Part shown: positions 56,191 through 64,000 of the stretch, one piece after another | Numbering within the stretch: position 1 is the first letter of the stretch | Layout: the number at the start of each line of letters is the position of its first letter | From: CAVURS01 sp963834425 | GTDB taxonomy: Bacteria; Actinomycetota; Actinomycetes; Actinomycetales; CAVURS01 | Assembly: GCA_963834425.1 (NCBI GenBank) | Contig: CAWIBR010000016.1 | Location: 221,876-285,875, forward strand | Reading direction: 5' to 3' | Length of the DNA stretch: 64,000 nucleotides | Program-made: the position numbers and the translations under genes | Notes under the pieces: model-generated | Databases searched by the model: none | Told to the model about the DNA's origin: nothing | The model's input: only the letters and a program-made list of their open reading frames with translations

Positions 56191-56843
56191 CGATCCGGGT
56201 GCTGCTGGTCGACGACGAAGCGCTGGTGCGCGGCGGGCTCCGGATGATCCTGGAGACGGCCGACGACCTCGAGGTGGTCGGCGAGGCCGACGACGGCTCA
56301 GGGGCCGTCGCCGCGGTGCAGCGCCATCGGCCGGACGTGGTGCTGATGGACGTCCGGATGCCCGAGCTCGACGGGCTGGCCGCCGCCGCCGAGGTGCTGC
56401 GGCTGCCGCACCCGCCGAAGGTCGTGATGCTGACGACGTTCGGGCTGGACCGTTACGTGTTCTCGGCGCTGGAGGCAGGGGCGAGCGGCTTCCTGCTCAA
56501 GGACACGCCTCCGCTGGAGCTGATCGCGGCAGTGCGGGTCGTCGCGGCCGGCGAGGCGATGCTGTCGCCGACCGTGACCCGAACGCTGATCGGGCACTTC
56601 GCCGCGGGCGGCGGAACGACGCGGCGGGACGCAGCGGCGGCTCGGGTCGCGGCGTTGACCGATCGCGAGCGCGATGTGCTCGTCGCAGTCGGCCACGGGC
56701 ACTCGAACGCCGAGATCGCCCGGGAGCTCTTCCTGTCGGAGGCGACCGTGAAGGCGCACGTCTCGCGGCTGCTCACCAAGCTGGACGCCAGCAACCGGGT
56801 GCAGGTCGCGATCCTGGCCCACGAGGCCGGCCTGCTCGACTGA
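56187..56843 (+). CDS. NarL/FixJ-type response regulator
   Basis: 218 residues. Receiver: LLVDDEALVRGGLRM acidic pocket, DVVLMDVRMPELDG phosphoacceptor, VVMLTTFGLDRYVF switch Thr and FLLKDTPP Lys. The C-terminal LuxR helix-turn-helix is LTDRERDVLVAVGHGHSNAEIA followed by ATVKAHVSRLLTKLDASNRV. It is coupled to the kinase by a GTGA overlap. The divergent ABC exporter is the likely target. Confidence 0.95.
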   Translation: MTIRVLLVDDEALVRGGLRMILETADDLEVVGEADDGSGAVAAVQRHRPDVVLMDVRMPELDGLAAAAEVLRLPHPPKVVMLTTFGLDRYVFSALEAGASGFLLKDTPPLELIAAVRVVAAGEAMLSPTVTRTLIGHFAAGGGTTRRDAAAARVAALTDRERDVLVAVGHGHSNAEIARELFLSEATVKAHVSRLLTKLDASNRVQVAILAHEAGLLD

Positions 56844-56881
56844 GGGCCGCTCCCGCCGCACCGAGTTGTCGAGCGCCGAGC

Positions 56882-56925
56882 TGTCAGCACCAGGGACAGG
56901 TGCATTTGCCGCGGTGGCGCTGACA
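56882..56925. repeat. Palindromic element, family 2 copy E
   Basis: TGTCAGCACCA (56882-56892) and TGGCGCTGACA (56915-56925) form an 11-bp stem with one mismatch. The loop contains GCATTTGCC, also found in the loop of copy C at 45526. It sits at a convergent gene junction. The shared arms and loop argue for a repeat family and not chance hairpins. Confidence 0.65.
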
Positions 56926-56954
56926 ACTTGCGGGGCGGTGCAGGCGATCGAGCC

Positions 56955-57311
56955 TTAACCCCAGCCGAGGTCGTGCAGGCGCTGCTCCTCGATGCCGAAG
57001 TGGTGGGCGATCTCGTGGACGACGGTGACGGCGACCTCGGCGACCACCTGGTCCCGGGTCTGGCACATGCGCAGCGTCGGTCCGCGGAAGATGGTGATCC
57101 GGTCCGGCAACGAGCCGGCTGCCCACCACGACCCTCGCTCGGTCAGCGGCGTGCCCTCGTAGAGCCCGAGCAGCGTCCGCTCCTGGCCGGCGGGTGGTTC
57201 GTCCTCGACCAGGATCACGACGTTGTCCATCTCGGCCGCGAGGTCGGGCGGGATCGCGTCCAAGGCATCGGCGATGGCTTCCTCGAACTCCTCCTGGGAC
57301 ATCTCGACCAC
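56955..57311 (-). CDS. Zincin-type metallopeptidase family protein
   Basis: 118 residues. The zinc motif VTVVHEIAHHFGIEEQRLHD (HExxH with a downstream Glu/His) is that of the MPN-like small metallopeptidases (Zincin_1, formerly DUF1025), found widely in actinobacteria. The start MVEMSQEEFEEAIADALDAIP is usual for the family. The substrate is unknown. Palindromic elements flank the gene on both sides (copy E at its 3' end, copy G upstream of its 5' end). Confidence 0.93.
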   Translation of the reverse strand: MVEMSQEEFEEAIADALDAIPPDLAAEMDNVVILVEDEPPAGQERTLLGLYEGTPLTERGSWWAAGSLPDRITIFRGPTLRMCQTRDQVVAEVAVTVVHEIAHHFGIEEQRLHDLGWG

Positions 57312-57361
57312 CGCCCCAGTCTCCCCCGACGCCGGCCCAGCGCGGTCAAGCCGGTTCCGCC

Positions 57362-57439
57362 CGCCAACTCGGCGGGCCGATGTGCCCGTTTCGGGCTCGG
57401 CGTGACCATCGGACCCGACATCGGCCCGCCGACTTGGCG
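57362..57439. repeat. Long intergenic inverted repeat (family 3-like, copy G)
   Basis: Arms of 22 bp with one mismatch (57362-57383 and 57418-57439, core TCGGCGGGCCGATGT) surround a 34-base loop with its own hairpin CCCGtttCGGG. The inner CCCG..TTTCGGGC recalls the loop of copy F at 52993. It lies upstream of the metallopeptidase gene and before tRNA-Glu, so it does not act as a terminator of the metallopeptidase gene. Confidence 0.7.
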
Positions 57440-57537
57440 CGAGGGGCCACCGGGCGGGATCGGCTTTGGCGATCGGTTGGAGCGCCCCCTATGCTGGGCC
57501 GGTCCTCGACGGGTCGGACGTCAGGCGACGTCTCGGC

Positions 57538-57610
57538 GTCCCCATCGTCTAGCGGCCTAGGACTCCGCCCTTTCAAGGCGGCAGCGCGGGTTCGAATCCC
57601 GTTGGGGGCA
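57538..57610 (+). tRNA. tRNA-Glu(TTC)
   Basis: Acceptor GTCCCCA pairs with TGGGGGC (one G-U). The anticodon stem CCGCC/GGCGG surrounds CTTTCAA with anticodon TTC. The T arm is CGGGTTCGAATCCCG. The discriminator is A and CCA is not encoded. It is the first of three clustered tRNA genes on this strand. Confidence 0.96.
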
Positions 57611-57694
57611 CGCACGGACCTTGCAGCCAGCAGGGTGCAGGCATGCAGCACACTTGAGCACAGCACGACAGCACGACCAGTGCCAACGCATGTT

Positions 57695-57771
57695 GGCCCC
57701 GTAGCGCAGTTGGTTAGCGCGCCGCCCTGTCACGGCGGAGGTCGCGGGTTCGAGTCCCGTCGGGGTCGCCA
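57695..57771 (+). tRNA. tRNA-Asp(GTC)
   Basis: Acceptor GGCCCCG pairs with CGGGGTC (one G-U). The D arm is GCGCAGTTGGTTAGCGC and the anticodon stem CCGCC/GGCGG surrounds CTGTCAC with anticodon GTC. The T arm is GCGGGTTCGAGTCCCGT, the discriminator is G, and CCA is encoded at 57769-57771. Confidence 0.96.
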
Positions 57772-57808
57772 CCCGCAGCCGGTCCTTGCGGACCAGGTTG
57801 CGGAGCAC

Positions 57809-57905
57809 GGCCAGGTAGCTCAGTTGGTACGAGCGTCCGACTGAAAATCGGAAGGTCGGCGGTTCGAAAATCGGAAGGTCGGCGGTTCGACCCCGCCCCT
57901 GGCCA
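57809..57905 (+). tRNA. tRNA-Phe(GAA) interrupted by a 23-bp tandem duplication
   Basis: Acceptor GGCCAGG (57809-57815) pairs with CCTGGCC (57898-57904), with A as discriminator. The anticodon arm TCCGA-CTGAAAA-TCGGA gives GAA. A 23-bp segment running from the anticodon loop through the TTCG of the T loop is present twice in exact tandem (57844-57866 and 57867-57889). Removing one copy gives a normal 74-base tRNA. As written, the variable region or T loop would be 23 bases too long, so the product would probably not function. It could be an assembly artefact. Confidence 0.8.
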
Positions 57906-58033
57906 CCTGCAAAACCGTCCCTGGCCTGCGGGGGAGGCCGAGCCCAAGGACGGACCGTGGCCGTCGGAGTATCGGGTCCTCGAGGACGAAGAGATGTCCG
58001 CCGTCAGGCACCATGTGCAGGCTCGCGGCGGAG

Positions 58034-58701
58034 CTAGGGCGACCGGCGCCGGGTGACCAGGCCGGACTCGTAGGCCAGGACGACGGCCTGGACCCGGTCC
58101 CGAATGCCGAGCTTCATCAGGACGCGGGCGACGTGGGTCTTCACGGTCGCCTCGCCGACGTTGAGCTGCTCGGCGATCTCTGCGTTGGACAGCCCACGGG
58201 CCATGAGTCGCAGCACGTCGAGTTCTCGCGGGGTCAACAGGTCGAGCCCAGGGACGGCCCGGCGTTGACCGACGAACTCGTCGATCAGCCGCCGGGTGAT
58301 GGACGGCGCAAGCAACGCGTCGCCGGCGGTCACCGTCCTGAATCGCGGTGACGACCTGGGCCGCCGCCAGGTCCTTGAGCAGGAACCCGCTCGCCCCGGC
58401 CTGTAGCGCGCCGAAGACGTACTCGTCGAGATCAAAGGTCGTCAGCATCAGCACTTTGACCGAGCCCGAGGCGCCGGCTGAGACGAGTCGTCGAGTGGCC
58501 TCGATGCCGTCGAGCTCAGGCATCCGGACATCCATCAGCACGACGTCCGGCCGGAGCTTCAGCGCATGCGCCACGGCCTCTTTGCCATTGGTCGCTTCGC
58601 CGACGACCTCGATGTCCGGCTCGACGCTCAGGATCATCCGGAAGCCGGTCCGGACCAAGGTCTGGTCGTCGGCGATCAGCACTCGGATGCGCTCGCGTCA
58701 T
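58034..58701 (-). CDS. NarL-type response regulator, frameshifted
   Basis: About 222 residues. Receiver: VLIADDQTLVRTGFRMIL, DVVLMDVRMPELDG, KVLMLTTFDLDEYVF and FLLKDLAAAQ. After one extra base near 58339 the frame moves to AGDALLAPSITRRLIDEF and the LuxR helix-turn-helix LTPRELDVLRLMARGLSNAE, ATVKTHVARVLMKLGIRDRV. The natural start is probably the ATG at 58701, which overlaps the kinase stop (ATGA), but a second indel near 58690 disconnects it; otherwise the GTG at 58682 is used. It is the third gene of an operon with two kinases. Confidence 0.87.
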
Positions 58702-59820
58702 GCGTACACCGCGCTCGGCTGGGGGATGACGACGGTGAGCAGTTCGCCGGCCGGTCCCGTGGTCGTCGTCCCGATCTGACCGTCGCACAGGCCGGCCCAC
58801 TCCCGCATGGACACGGTGGGCCATGCCGACACAGATGCTTCCGGTGATGGACAGCTCCACTTCGACCACCGCGCCACGAAATGGATCGTCACGTCGAGCA
58901 GCATGGTCGCCGGCCGTTCGGTGGCGGAGTCGAGCGCGGACTGGACGAGTCGGTAGATCGCGAGATCGAGGCTGGCCGGGAGGTTGTGCGCCTCGCCGTG
59001 GATGGCCAGGGCCAGCGACCGACCGTCGGGGCCACGCAAGGAGCCGAGGTCGGCAATGCCCGGCAGCGGTGCGAGATCGAGCGAGCGGCTCGGGTCGCGC
59101 AGGATGCCGAGTACCCGGCGCATGTCGTCGAGCACCTGATGGGCGGTCGTCTCGACCGAGGACATGCACGCATCGGCGGAGCCAGGTGACAGGCCAAGAG
59201 CCGATCGGCGGTCTCGGCCTGCAGGACCATGTCGCTGACCGAGTCCACGACGATCGCCTGCAGCTCCACGGCTATTCGGGCCCGCTCACCCAGGACCGCC
59301 CGACGCTGTCGCTCCTCTCGCTCGACCTCGGCGCGCAGCTTGCGACGACGCAGGGCCTCCGCCTTCAGGTCGCTGGCCCGCAGCGTGCGTCCGACGTCCA
59401 CGAGGCGATGACGGCGCCGACGCTGAACACCAACCCGCTGGCAGTCGGGGACGTCAAGGCCAGCAGCAGGGGAAGGATCAGCGCCACGACCAGACCAACC
59501 GCGCCGCGAGCCCAGGGCGCGTAGCGCCCAACCGAGTAGGGCGGCACGAACAGGACGACCATGGGGACGTTCAGATCCTGGATGTCACCGTGCACCGCGA
59601 GGCATGCGGCGGCTGCGGCGGCGACAACGGTCACCGCAACCGGCGTGCGCCGCCGCCACAACAGTGCCGCCGCCAGGACGGCGATCGCTATTGCGTCCAG
59701 GGCAAGTGGGTTGGTCCGATGACTGTCGAAGCCCAGCTCGATCTCTCCGAGGATGAGTACGACCGCCGCCAGGAGGCCGTCAAGGAGTGCGTCGGCGGGC
59801 CAACGAGTCCAACCCTTCAT
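58698..59820 (-). CDS. Degenerate HisKA_3 histidine-kinase-like protein, frameshifted
   Basis: About 373 residues, split by indels near 59390, 59170 and 58840. The first 150 residues carry four or five membrane segments (AAVVLILGEIELGFDS, AIAIAVLAAALLWRRRTPVA). The dimerisation box reads GERARIAVELQAIVVDSVSD. Where active kinases have ELHD, this has ELQA, so the phosphoacceptor His is missing. The N-box position reads RLVQSALDSATERPA without the usual EALTN. The ATGA overlaps on both sides are kept, so the protein is still translated with its partners. It may modulate the active kinase next to it. Confidence 0.75.
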
Positions 59821-60986
59821 GACGCTTCGAGACTGAGAGCGGGCAGCCGAGCAGTGACCTCGAATCCGCCGCCGGGCCGCGGACCGGCCCGCACCGTGCC
59901 GCCGTAGAGCGCGAGCCGCTCGCGCATGCCGACCAGTCCGCGCCCATCATGCCGATCGGTGCGGGCGGTCGGGACAGGCGATGCATCGTTGTAGATGACC
60001 AGCACCACAACGTCCGAGTCGTAGCGCACGACGACTCGGGCCTGCGCGGCCGGAGCGTGTCGGATCACATTGGTCAACGCTTCCTGGATCACCCGGAACG
60101 CGACGAGGTCGCGACCCGGGGCCAGGTCGCGCTGCTGTCCACGCAGGTCGACAACGACGTCGACACCGGCGAGGTGCGCACGCTCGACCAGGACCTCGAT
60201 CTGGGCCAGGCCCGGTGCTCCGGCGGCGTCGAACTCCAGCCCGCTGCGATGCAGGACGCCGACCATCCGTCGCATCTCGACCAGCGCCTCGCGGCCACAG
60301 CTCGCGACCGCGCGCAGGGCTGAGCTGGCCCCTCCGGGTCCGTCGCGGCCACTCGTCGTGCCGCGACCACCTGGATGGCCATGACACTGACGTTGTGGGC
60401 CACGACGTCGTGCAGGTCACGAGCGATCCGGGTCCGCTCGCTGGCGATCGCGCGCCGGGCCTGTTCCTCGACGTCCTGCTCGAGCTGATGGGCTTCGCGG
60501 GCGAGCTCGAGGTTGGCCTGGGCTCGTGCAGACACCGTTCGGCCGACCAGGAAGGGCATGACGAAGAAGAACAGCCAGACCGAGCCCGCATCGACGAGGA
60601 GGGAGTCACCTGGGGTGAGCGCGATGCACGGTAGCGCCGCGACGACCAGGGCCACAGCGACCAGGAGTCGCGGCGATCCGCCGGATCGACGTCCGAGCCG
60701 GTAGTAATCCAAGATCACCACGAGCGGAAAGACCGCCGACTGCGCGAGCGGGCTGGGGTCCGGAACCAGCGTTGCCGCAATGACACCGACCACGACAGCA
60801 GTGCGCGGGCGCCCACCGCCTCCACGCCACCGTCGAGGTCAGGGCAAGCCCGAGCGGCAGCTGCCAGACCGGGCCACCACGGCTGAGTAGGTCGATGAAC
60901 AGGGCGACCGACAGCACTGCGGAGACGACGGCGTCGAGCATCCACCAGGCCGGGCGTCGAAGGCGCTTCCATGTCGCGGCGGACAT
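59817..60986 (-). CDS. HisKA_3 sensor histidine kinase (intact motifs), frameshifted
   Basis: About 389 residues from the ATG at 60986. Membrane segments occur at residues 12-130 (WWMLDAVVSAVLSVALFIDL, FPLVVILDYYRLGRR, GSVWLFFFVMPFLVGR). The phosphoacceptor box is complete: ERTRIARDLHDVVAHNVSVM. The N-box FRVIQEALTNVIRHAPAA and G-box GRGLVGMRERLALYGGTVRAG are intact. Compensating indels lie near 60330 and 60800. The stop overlaps the degenerate kinase start (ATGA). It should phosphorylate the response regulator two genes downstream. Confidence 0.85.
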
Positions 60987-61176
60987 GAGCGCCAGCGTAG
61001 GCCTCAGCCGCCGGGTCGGCGTCATCCCTGAGGGGGACGTCCATCGTCCGCCATGCGGAGCTTCGATCAGGCGTACGACGGACGAAACGCGGCGCGCGGA
61101 GCCCTGAGCATGGTGTGCGGTGAGCCGTCCGGCGAGCCGTACCGCGCCTTGTTGCGCCAGACCCAAGGAACTCCCA

Positions 61177-61812
61177 ATGCACAAGCAGGCCAACCGATTC
61201 GGCATCTTCGCCGGCGTCGTGACCACGGTGCTCGTGCTCGCGGCGTTCGCGACCTCGACCGCACCGCCCTCGGTCAGCGCCGGCGGTGCGCCGGTCGTGA
61301 AGTTCTATACGACGCACAGCACCGCGCAGCACACCTCAGACCTGCTCTGGATCCTCGGCTTCGGCGCCTTCGTCTTCTTCGCGGGATGGCTGCGCAGCCT
61401 GCTGCGCGACGAGCCCGGGTCTGAGGGTTTGGCCACCACGGCGCTGGCGGGCGCCGCCATCACCGCCGGCGGGGCTTCCGTCTACTTCGGCCTCGACTTC
61501 AGCCTGGCCAGCATGCCCGCCTCGATCGCGCCGGCCGCTGCCCAGGCGGTCAATCTCCTTGCGTTGCAGCTCTTCCTGCCCGTGGCTATCGGTGTCCTCG
61601 TCTTCGGAATCGCCGTCGGAGCGGCGATCCTCAAGGCCCGCGTGCTTCCCGTCTGGATGGGCTGGTCCGCACTTCTCGTCGCTCTCACCTGTCCCGCGGG
61701 CCCGTTCTCATTCGTCGCCCTTGCCCTCTGGGTCGGGGTCGTCGGCGTCGTGGCCGGTCGACGTACCCGGTCCCGCTCGCCCCAGACCCCGATGGCCAGC
61801 CAGCCCGCATAG
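61177..61812 (+). CDS. Multi-pass membrane protein (DUF4386-like)
   Basis: 211 residues from the ATG at 61177 with AAGGA upstream. Six hydrophobic segments: GIFAGVVTTVLVLAAFATST, LLWILGFGAFVFFAGWLRSL, ALAGAAITAGGASVYFGL and three more, with a short Arg-rich tail. The N-terminal loop after the first segment is predicted to be outside. The gene is divergent from the two-component operon with a 190-bp gap. It may be its target. Function unknown. Confidence 0.7.
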   Translation: MHKQANRFGIFAGVVTTVLVLAAFATSTAPPSVSAGGAPVVKFYTTHSTAQHTSDLLWILGFGAFVFFAGWLRSLLRDEPGSEGLATTALAGAAITAGGASVYFGLDFSLASMPASIAPAAAQAVNLLALQLFLPVAIGVLVFGIAVGAAILKARVLPVWMGWSALLVALTCPAGPFSFVALALWVGVVGVVAGRRTRSRSPQTPMASQPA

Positions 61813-61890
61813 GCCAACCCTTCCGACTCCGGTCGGCCGCCACCTGCGCGACCGCGTCCGCGCAGCAGGCGACGGCGAGCGGGCCGGTCG

Positions 61891-62412
61891 TCAGTCACGG
61901 CGGTCTTCGTTGTCGGGGCTCCACGGACGTACGCGGGGTCTCCAGGCGCGTACAGCTCGGCAGTACATCTCGTAGTCAGGACCAAAACGGCGGGCTAGGA
62001 CGGGCTCTTCGTAACGCTTCACGAACAGCACCGCGATGAGGGAGACCAGCGCCGCGTAAACCAACAGGCGGACCTGTCCCAGGAGCAGCGCCTCACCGAC
62101 GATGACGACCAAGGTCCCGAGGTAGATGGGGTTGCGGACGTACCGGTTGAACCCGCTCACGACAAGGCGGTCCATGAAGGCTCCGGGGATCGGCGTACCG
62201 CCGGCTCGAACGAACTCCACGAACGTCCCGACCGGCGGAGCCAGACCAACGACGATCAATGCCGCACCGATGAACTGCACGGCGTGACCGGCCGGCGACG
62301 TGTATTCGACATTCCAGCCGGTGATCACCCACGGCAGCCATACCGCGCCAACCCCGGCCGCGATCACAAACCAGAGGATGCTCCCTACAACTGCCGTAGA
62401 CCGACGCACCAT
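61891..62412 (-). CDS. Isoprenylcysteine carboxyl methyltransferase (ICMT) family membrane protein
   Basis: 173 residues with four membrane segments. NRYVRNPIYLGTLVVIVGEA and YEEPVLARRFGPDYEMYCRAV, followed by RAWRPRVRPW, are the family signatures for SAM-dependent methyl transfer at the membrane. Bacterial members methylate lipids or small molecules and not prenylcysteine. It is convergent with the membrane protein at 61177, 78 bp apart. Confidence 0.88.
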   Translation of the reverse strand: MVRRSTAVVGSILWFVIAAGVGAVWLPWVITGWNVEYTSPAGHAVQFIGAALIVVGLAPPVGTFVEFVRAGGTPIPGAFMDRLVVSGFNRYVRNPIYLGTLVVIVGEALLLGQVRLLVYAALVSLIAVLFVKRYEEPVLARRFGPDYEMYCRAVRAWRPRVRPWSPDNEDRRD

Positions 62413-62504
62413 GCGCCCTGACCGTCGAGACCGGCGTGACCGTCGTGACCGCTGGCGATCCCCTTAACGCTCACGCCAACAGAATGCCCGATCCGATGGG
62501 TCCT

Positions 62505-62597
62505 CTAGCTGCTCTGCGAGGGGTTCCGCTGGCCGAAGCCGAGGGTCCCGGCTCGGACGATGGCCTGGGCTCGGCCGGCGACGGCCAGTTTGGTGAC
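62505..62597 (-). pseudogene. Fragment of a LuxR-type helix-turn-helix domain
   Basis: A 30-codon stretch, VTKLAVAGRAQAIVRAGTLGF and a short tail, matches the last helix of LuxR-type regulators (compare HVARVLMKLGIRDRVQAVVLAY in the regulator at 58034). A stop codon lies just before it in frame, and no receiver domain is present upstream. It looks like a remnant of a deleted response regulator gene. The fragment is short, so the call is tentative. Confidence 0.35.
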
Positions 62598-62613
62598 CTA
62601 CGGCTCGCTCAAC

Positions 62614-62832
62614 CTATGCCCAGCCCGCCGACAGGGATGCCGTCCAGCTGGGGCGCTCGGTGAGGATCTCGCCGCACGCCCGGCAGCGGTAGAACGCGGG
62701 AATCTGCGACCAACCCGTCGATAGAGCAGTCATCGGTCCAGCGGCTTGACCGCAGAGCGCGCGATCAGTGGCCGGATCGACGAGGTGTGCATCCTGCGGG
62801 CCGGCAGGCTCCACAATCTGCGGGCTCTGCAT
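62614..62832 (-). CDS. Small hypothetical protein with CxxC motif
   Basis: 72 residues from the internal Met (a longer frame begins at 62907). HLVDPATDRALCGQAAG and IPAFYRCRACGEILTERP resemble a common type of small actinobacterial protein in which a Cys pair and a preceding ALCG motif might bind zinc. There is no signal peptide or membrane segment. It lies alone between the LuxR fragment and the dehydrogenase, with no obvious operon partner. Moderate to low confidence. Confidence 0.4.
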   Translation of the reverse strand: MQSPQIVEPAGPQDAHLVDPATDRALCGQAAGPMTALSTGWSQIPAFYRCRACGEILTERPSWTASLSAGWA

Positions 62833-62988
62833 TGGCAGAACGGCGCTCGTGAACGACTGGCCGCTGCGGGCCGTCACGTGTTCCGCTCTCACTTCCAGCG
62901 GTCGCACGGCCCATGAGGCGAAGCGTAGTTCCGCTCTGGGCCCGGGTCACGACGTGGATCGGGCCGCTGCTCGAGTGCCGTCCACGCG

Positions 62989-64000
62989 TCACGGATCCAA
63001 ACCCGGTACGACGAGGATCTTGCTCGCGGACGATCGCCCTCCGGCCAGCTCGGCGAAGGCATCCTGGGCGCCCGTCAGGGAACTCGCGCCTGAATGAGGG
63101 GCTCGAGGTCGTCCGACCGTTGCTCGGCAGTCCACCGCGCCGTCGACGCGAAATCCTCTACGGTGTAACAGAAACTGCCTCGGATGGTTCGTTCCAGGGT
63201 GGAGATGTCATAGGCCGCAAGGAGAGTTTGGGCTCGCCCATCCCGACCAACACCACCGTGCCCCCCGGCATCGAAGCCGTCAGCGCAGTCTCCATGGAGC
63301 GGGATGACCCGACGGCGTCGATGACCGCCTCGGCCCGCAACCCTTCGAACCGCTCGGACTTGGCACCTGGGTCGAGGGTGTCGAAGCCCAGCTGCTCGCA
63401 GAGCCGACGCCGGGACTCGTTGGGCTCGCTGATCAGCACGTTCTCGGTGCCCAGCCGCCTCAACCCGATCGCGCTGGCCTGTCCGATCGGCCCACCTCCG
63501 ATGACCAAGCACCCTGCGGAACGCCGTCGGCGCTCGCCAGGCGAGCAGCGTGAAATCCAACGGCAAGCGGCTCCACCAAAGCCCCGTGGTCCTCGCGTTC
63601 CACGGGCAGCTCGATAAGATGGCCGCGGGCACCTCCATCAGTTCGGCGAAGGCGGCGTGCAGCGAAGGATTGACGCCGAGCACCGAGGCGGTTCGGGCAA
63701 CGTCCTGGTGTCCCGGCCAGGCAGGCGACGCAGCGTCCACACCCCACCACCGGGTTGACGGTCACCAGGGTGCCAACGGGAGGCCCGTCGACCGACGCAC
63801 TGGCCTGAACGACCCGGCCGACGGTCTCGTGTCCCATCACCTGCCCCAGCGTGCGTCGACCGTTCTCGCCGGTGAAGCCGTGCAGGTCCGAGCCGCAGAT
63901 GCCTGTAGCCAGGATGGCGATGACCGACTCGTCGGGCGCCGGTGGGGGATGGGGACCGACAACACCTCGAGGCGGCCCCATCCGTCAGCACTAGTGCTCT
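62989..64000 (-). pseudogene. Zinc-dependent alcohol dehydrogenase (MDR family), frameshifted and cut by the window end
   Basis: About 337 residues if repaired. The start codon lies just beyond base 64000, as the visible part begins RALVLTD. Catalytic zinc: ILATGICGSDLHGFTGENGR and GQVMGHETVGRVV. Structural zinc: VGCGRCVACLAGTPGRCPNR. NAD-binding: VIGGGPIGQASAIGLRRLGT. The C-terminal part reads FCYTVEDFASTARWTAEQRS and, in another frame, LTGAQDAFAELAGGRSSASK, to TGA at 62989. At least four single-base indels interrupt it. It is a sorbitol/threonine dehydrogenase-like enzyme. The substrate is unclear. Confidence 0.72.

Noticed and set aside
37532..57439. CRISPR array suspected because of several palindromic repeats.
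   Set aside because: Copies are not evenly spaced, differ from each other, lie at separate gene junctions, and no cas gene is present.
62913..63617. A 234-codon plus-strand frame near the window end.
   Set aside because: It is antisense to the dehydrogenase gene and contains no known motif.

Overview
The window is high-GC chromosomal DNA from an actinobacterium. Signs are pervasive GTG starts with 4-bp ATGA/GTGA stop-start overlaps, a mycothiol-dependent maleylpyruvate isomerase family protein, a SARP regulator, a DasR-type operator in front of nagA, an sseA-DUF1416 pair, and an RRHVDLGR-type leader peptide before the sulfite reductase operon. A nocardioform or Propionibacteriales-like genome would fit, but the genus cannot be fixed from sequence reading alone. 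No phage, IS element or CRISPR array was found.

Layout. 1-8.5 kb: end of a MarR regulator, a membrane protein, a two-component system divergent from a LolA-like protein with an ABC exporter, an sseA-DUF1416 sulfur pair and an EAL phosphodiesterase. 8.5-11.2 kb: a membrane GGDEF-EAL protein. 11.3-22.9 kb (minus strand): an amino-sugar block in two transcription units. One is ROK repressor, ABC sugar importer, GH4, BadF-type kinase, PIG-L deacetylase and GH9 hydrolase. The other is nagA and a ROK kinase, behind a near-consensus dre site. 22.9-28 kb: a small membrane protein, an NTF2-like protein, a MOSC/flavin/2Fe-2S oxidoreductase, a DHA2 exporter with a soluble C-terminal domain, and a holin-like membrane protein. 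28-37.5 kb: tRNA-Lys, a secreted propeller/PKD protein, small proteins, an MFS exporter with a possible attenuated leader, and a large SARP/NB-ARC regulator. 37.5-44.7 kb: a FAD dehydrogenase, a Pr6Pr membrane protein, a PfkB / ADP-ribosylglycohydrolase / mycothiol-isomerase operon and a DEAD-box helicase. 44.7-48.5 kb: assimilatory sulfate reduction (sir, Zn-ribbon protein, cysH, sirohydrochlorin chelatase) behind a leader-peptide attenuator. 48.6-57.3 kb: a badly frameshifted RCC1/PKD secreted protein, PHP and APH-fold enzymes, an ABC-2 exporter beside a NarL-type two-component system, and a zincin. 57.5-64 kb: tRNA-Glu, tRNA-Asp, a disrupted tRNA-Phe, a three-gene two-component operon with one degenerate kinase, membrane proteins, and a zinc alcohol dehydrogenase cut by the window end.

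The most coherent system is the amino-sugar block. It looks like import of a chitin- or chitosan-derived disaccharide followed by phosphorylation, deacetylation, cleavage and N-acetylglucosamine-6-phosphate deacetylation. No glucosamine-6-phosphate deaminase lies in the window.

About twenty genes are broken by single-base indels, although downstream motifs and stop-start overlaps are preserved. They cluster at 6.7-15.7, 32-40.4, 45-50.7 and 58-64 kb, while long stretches between are clean. This pattern suggests sequence or assembly error more than decay, so I annotate these as whole genes and give the break points. Several intergenic palindromes fall into families and are listed as repeats.
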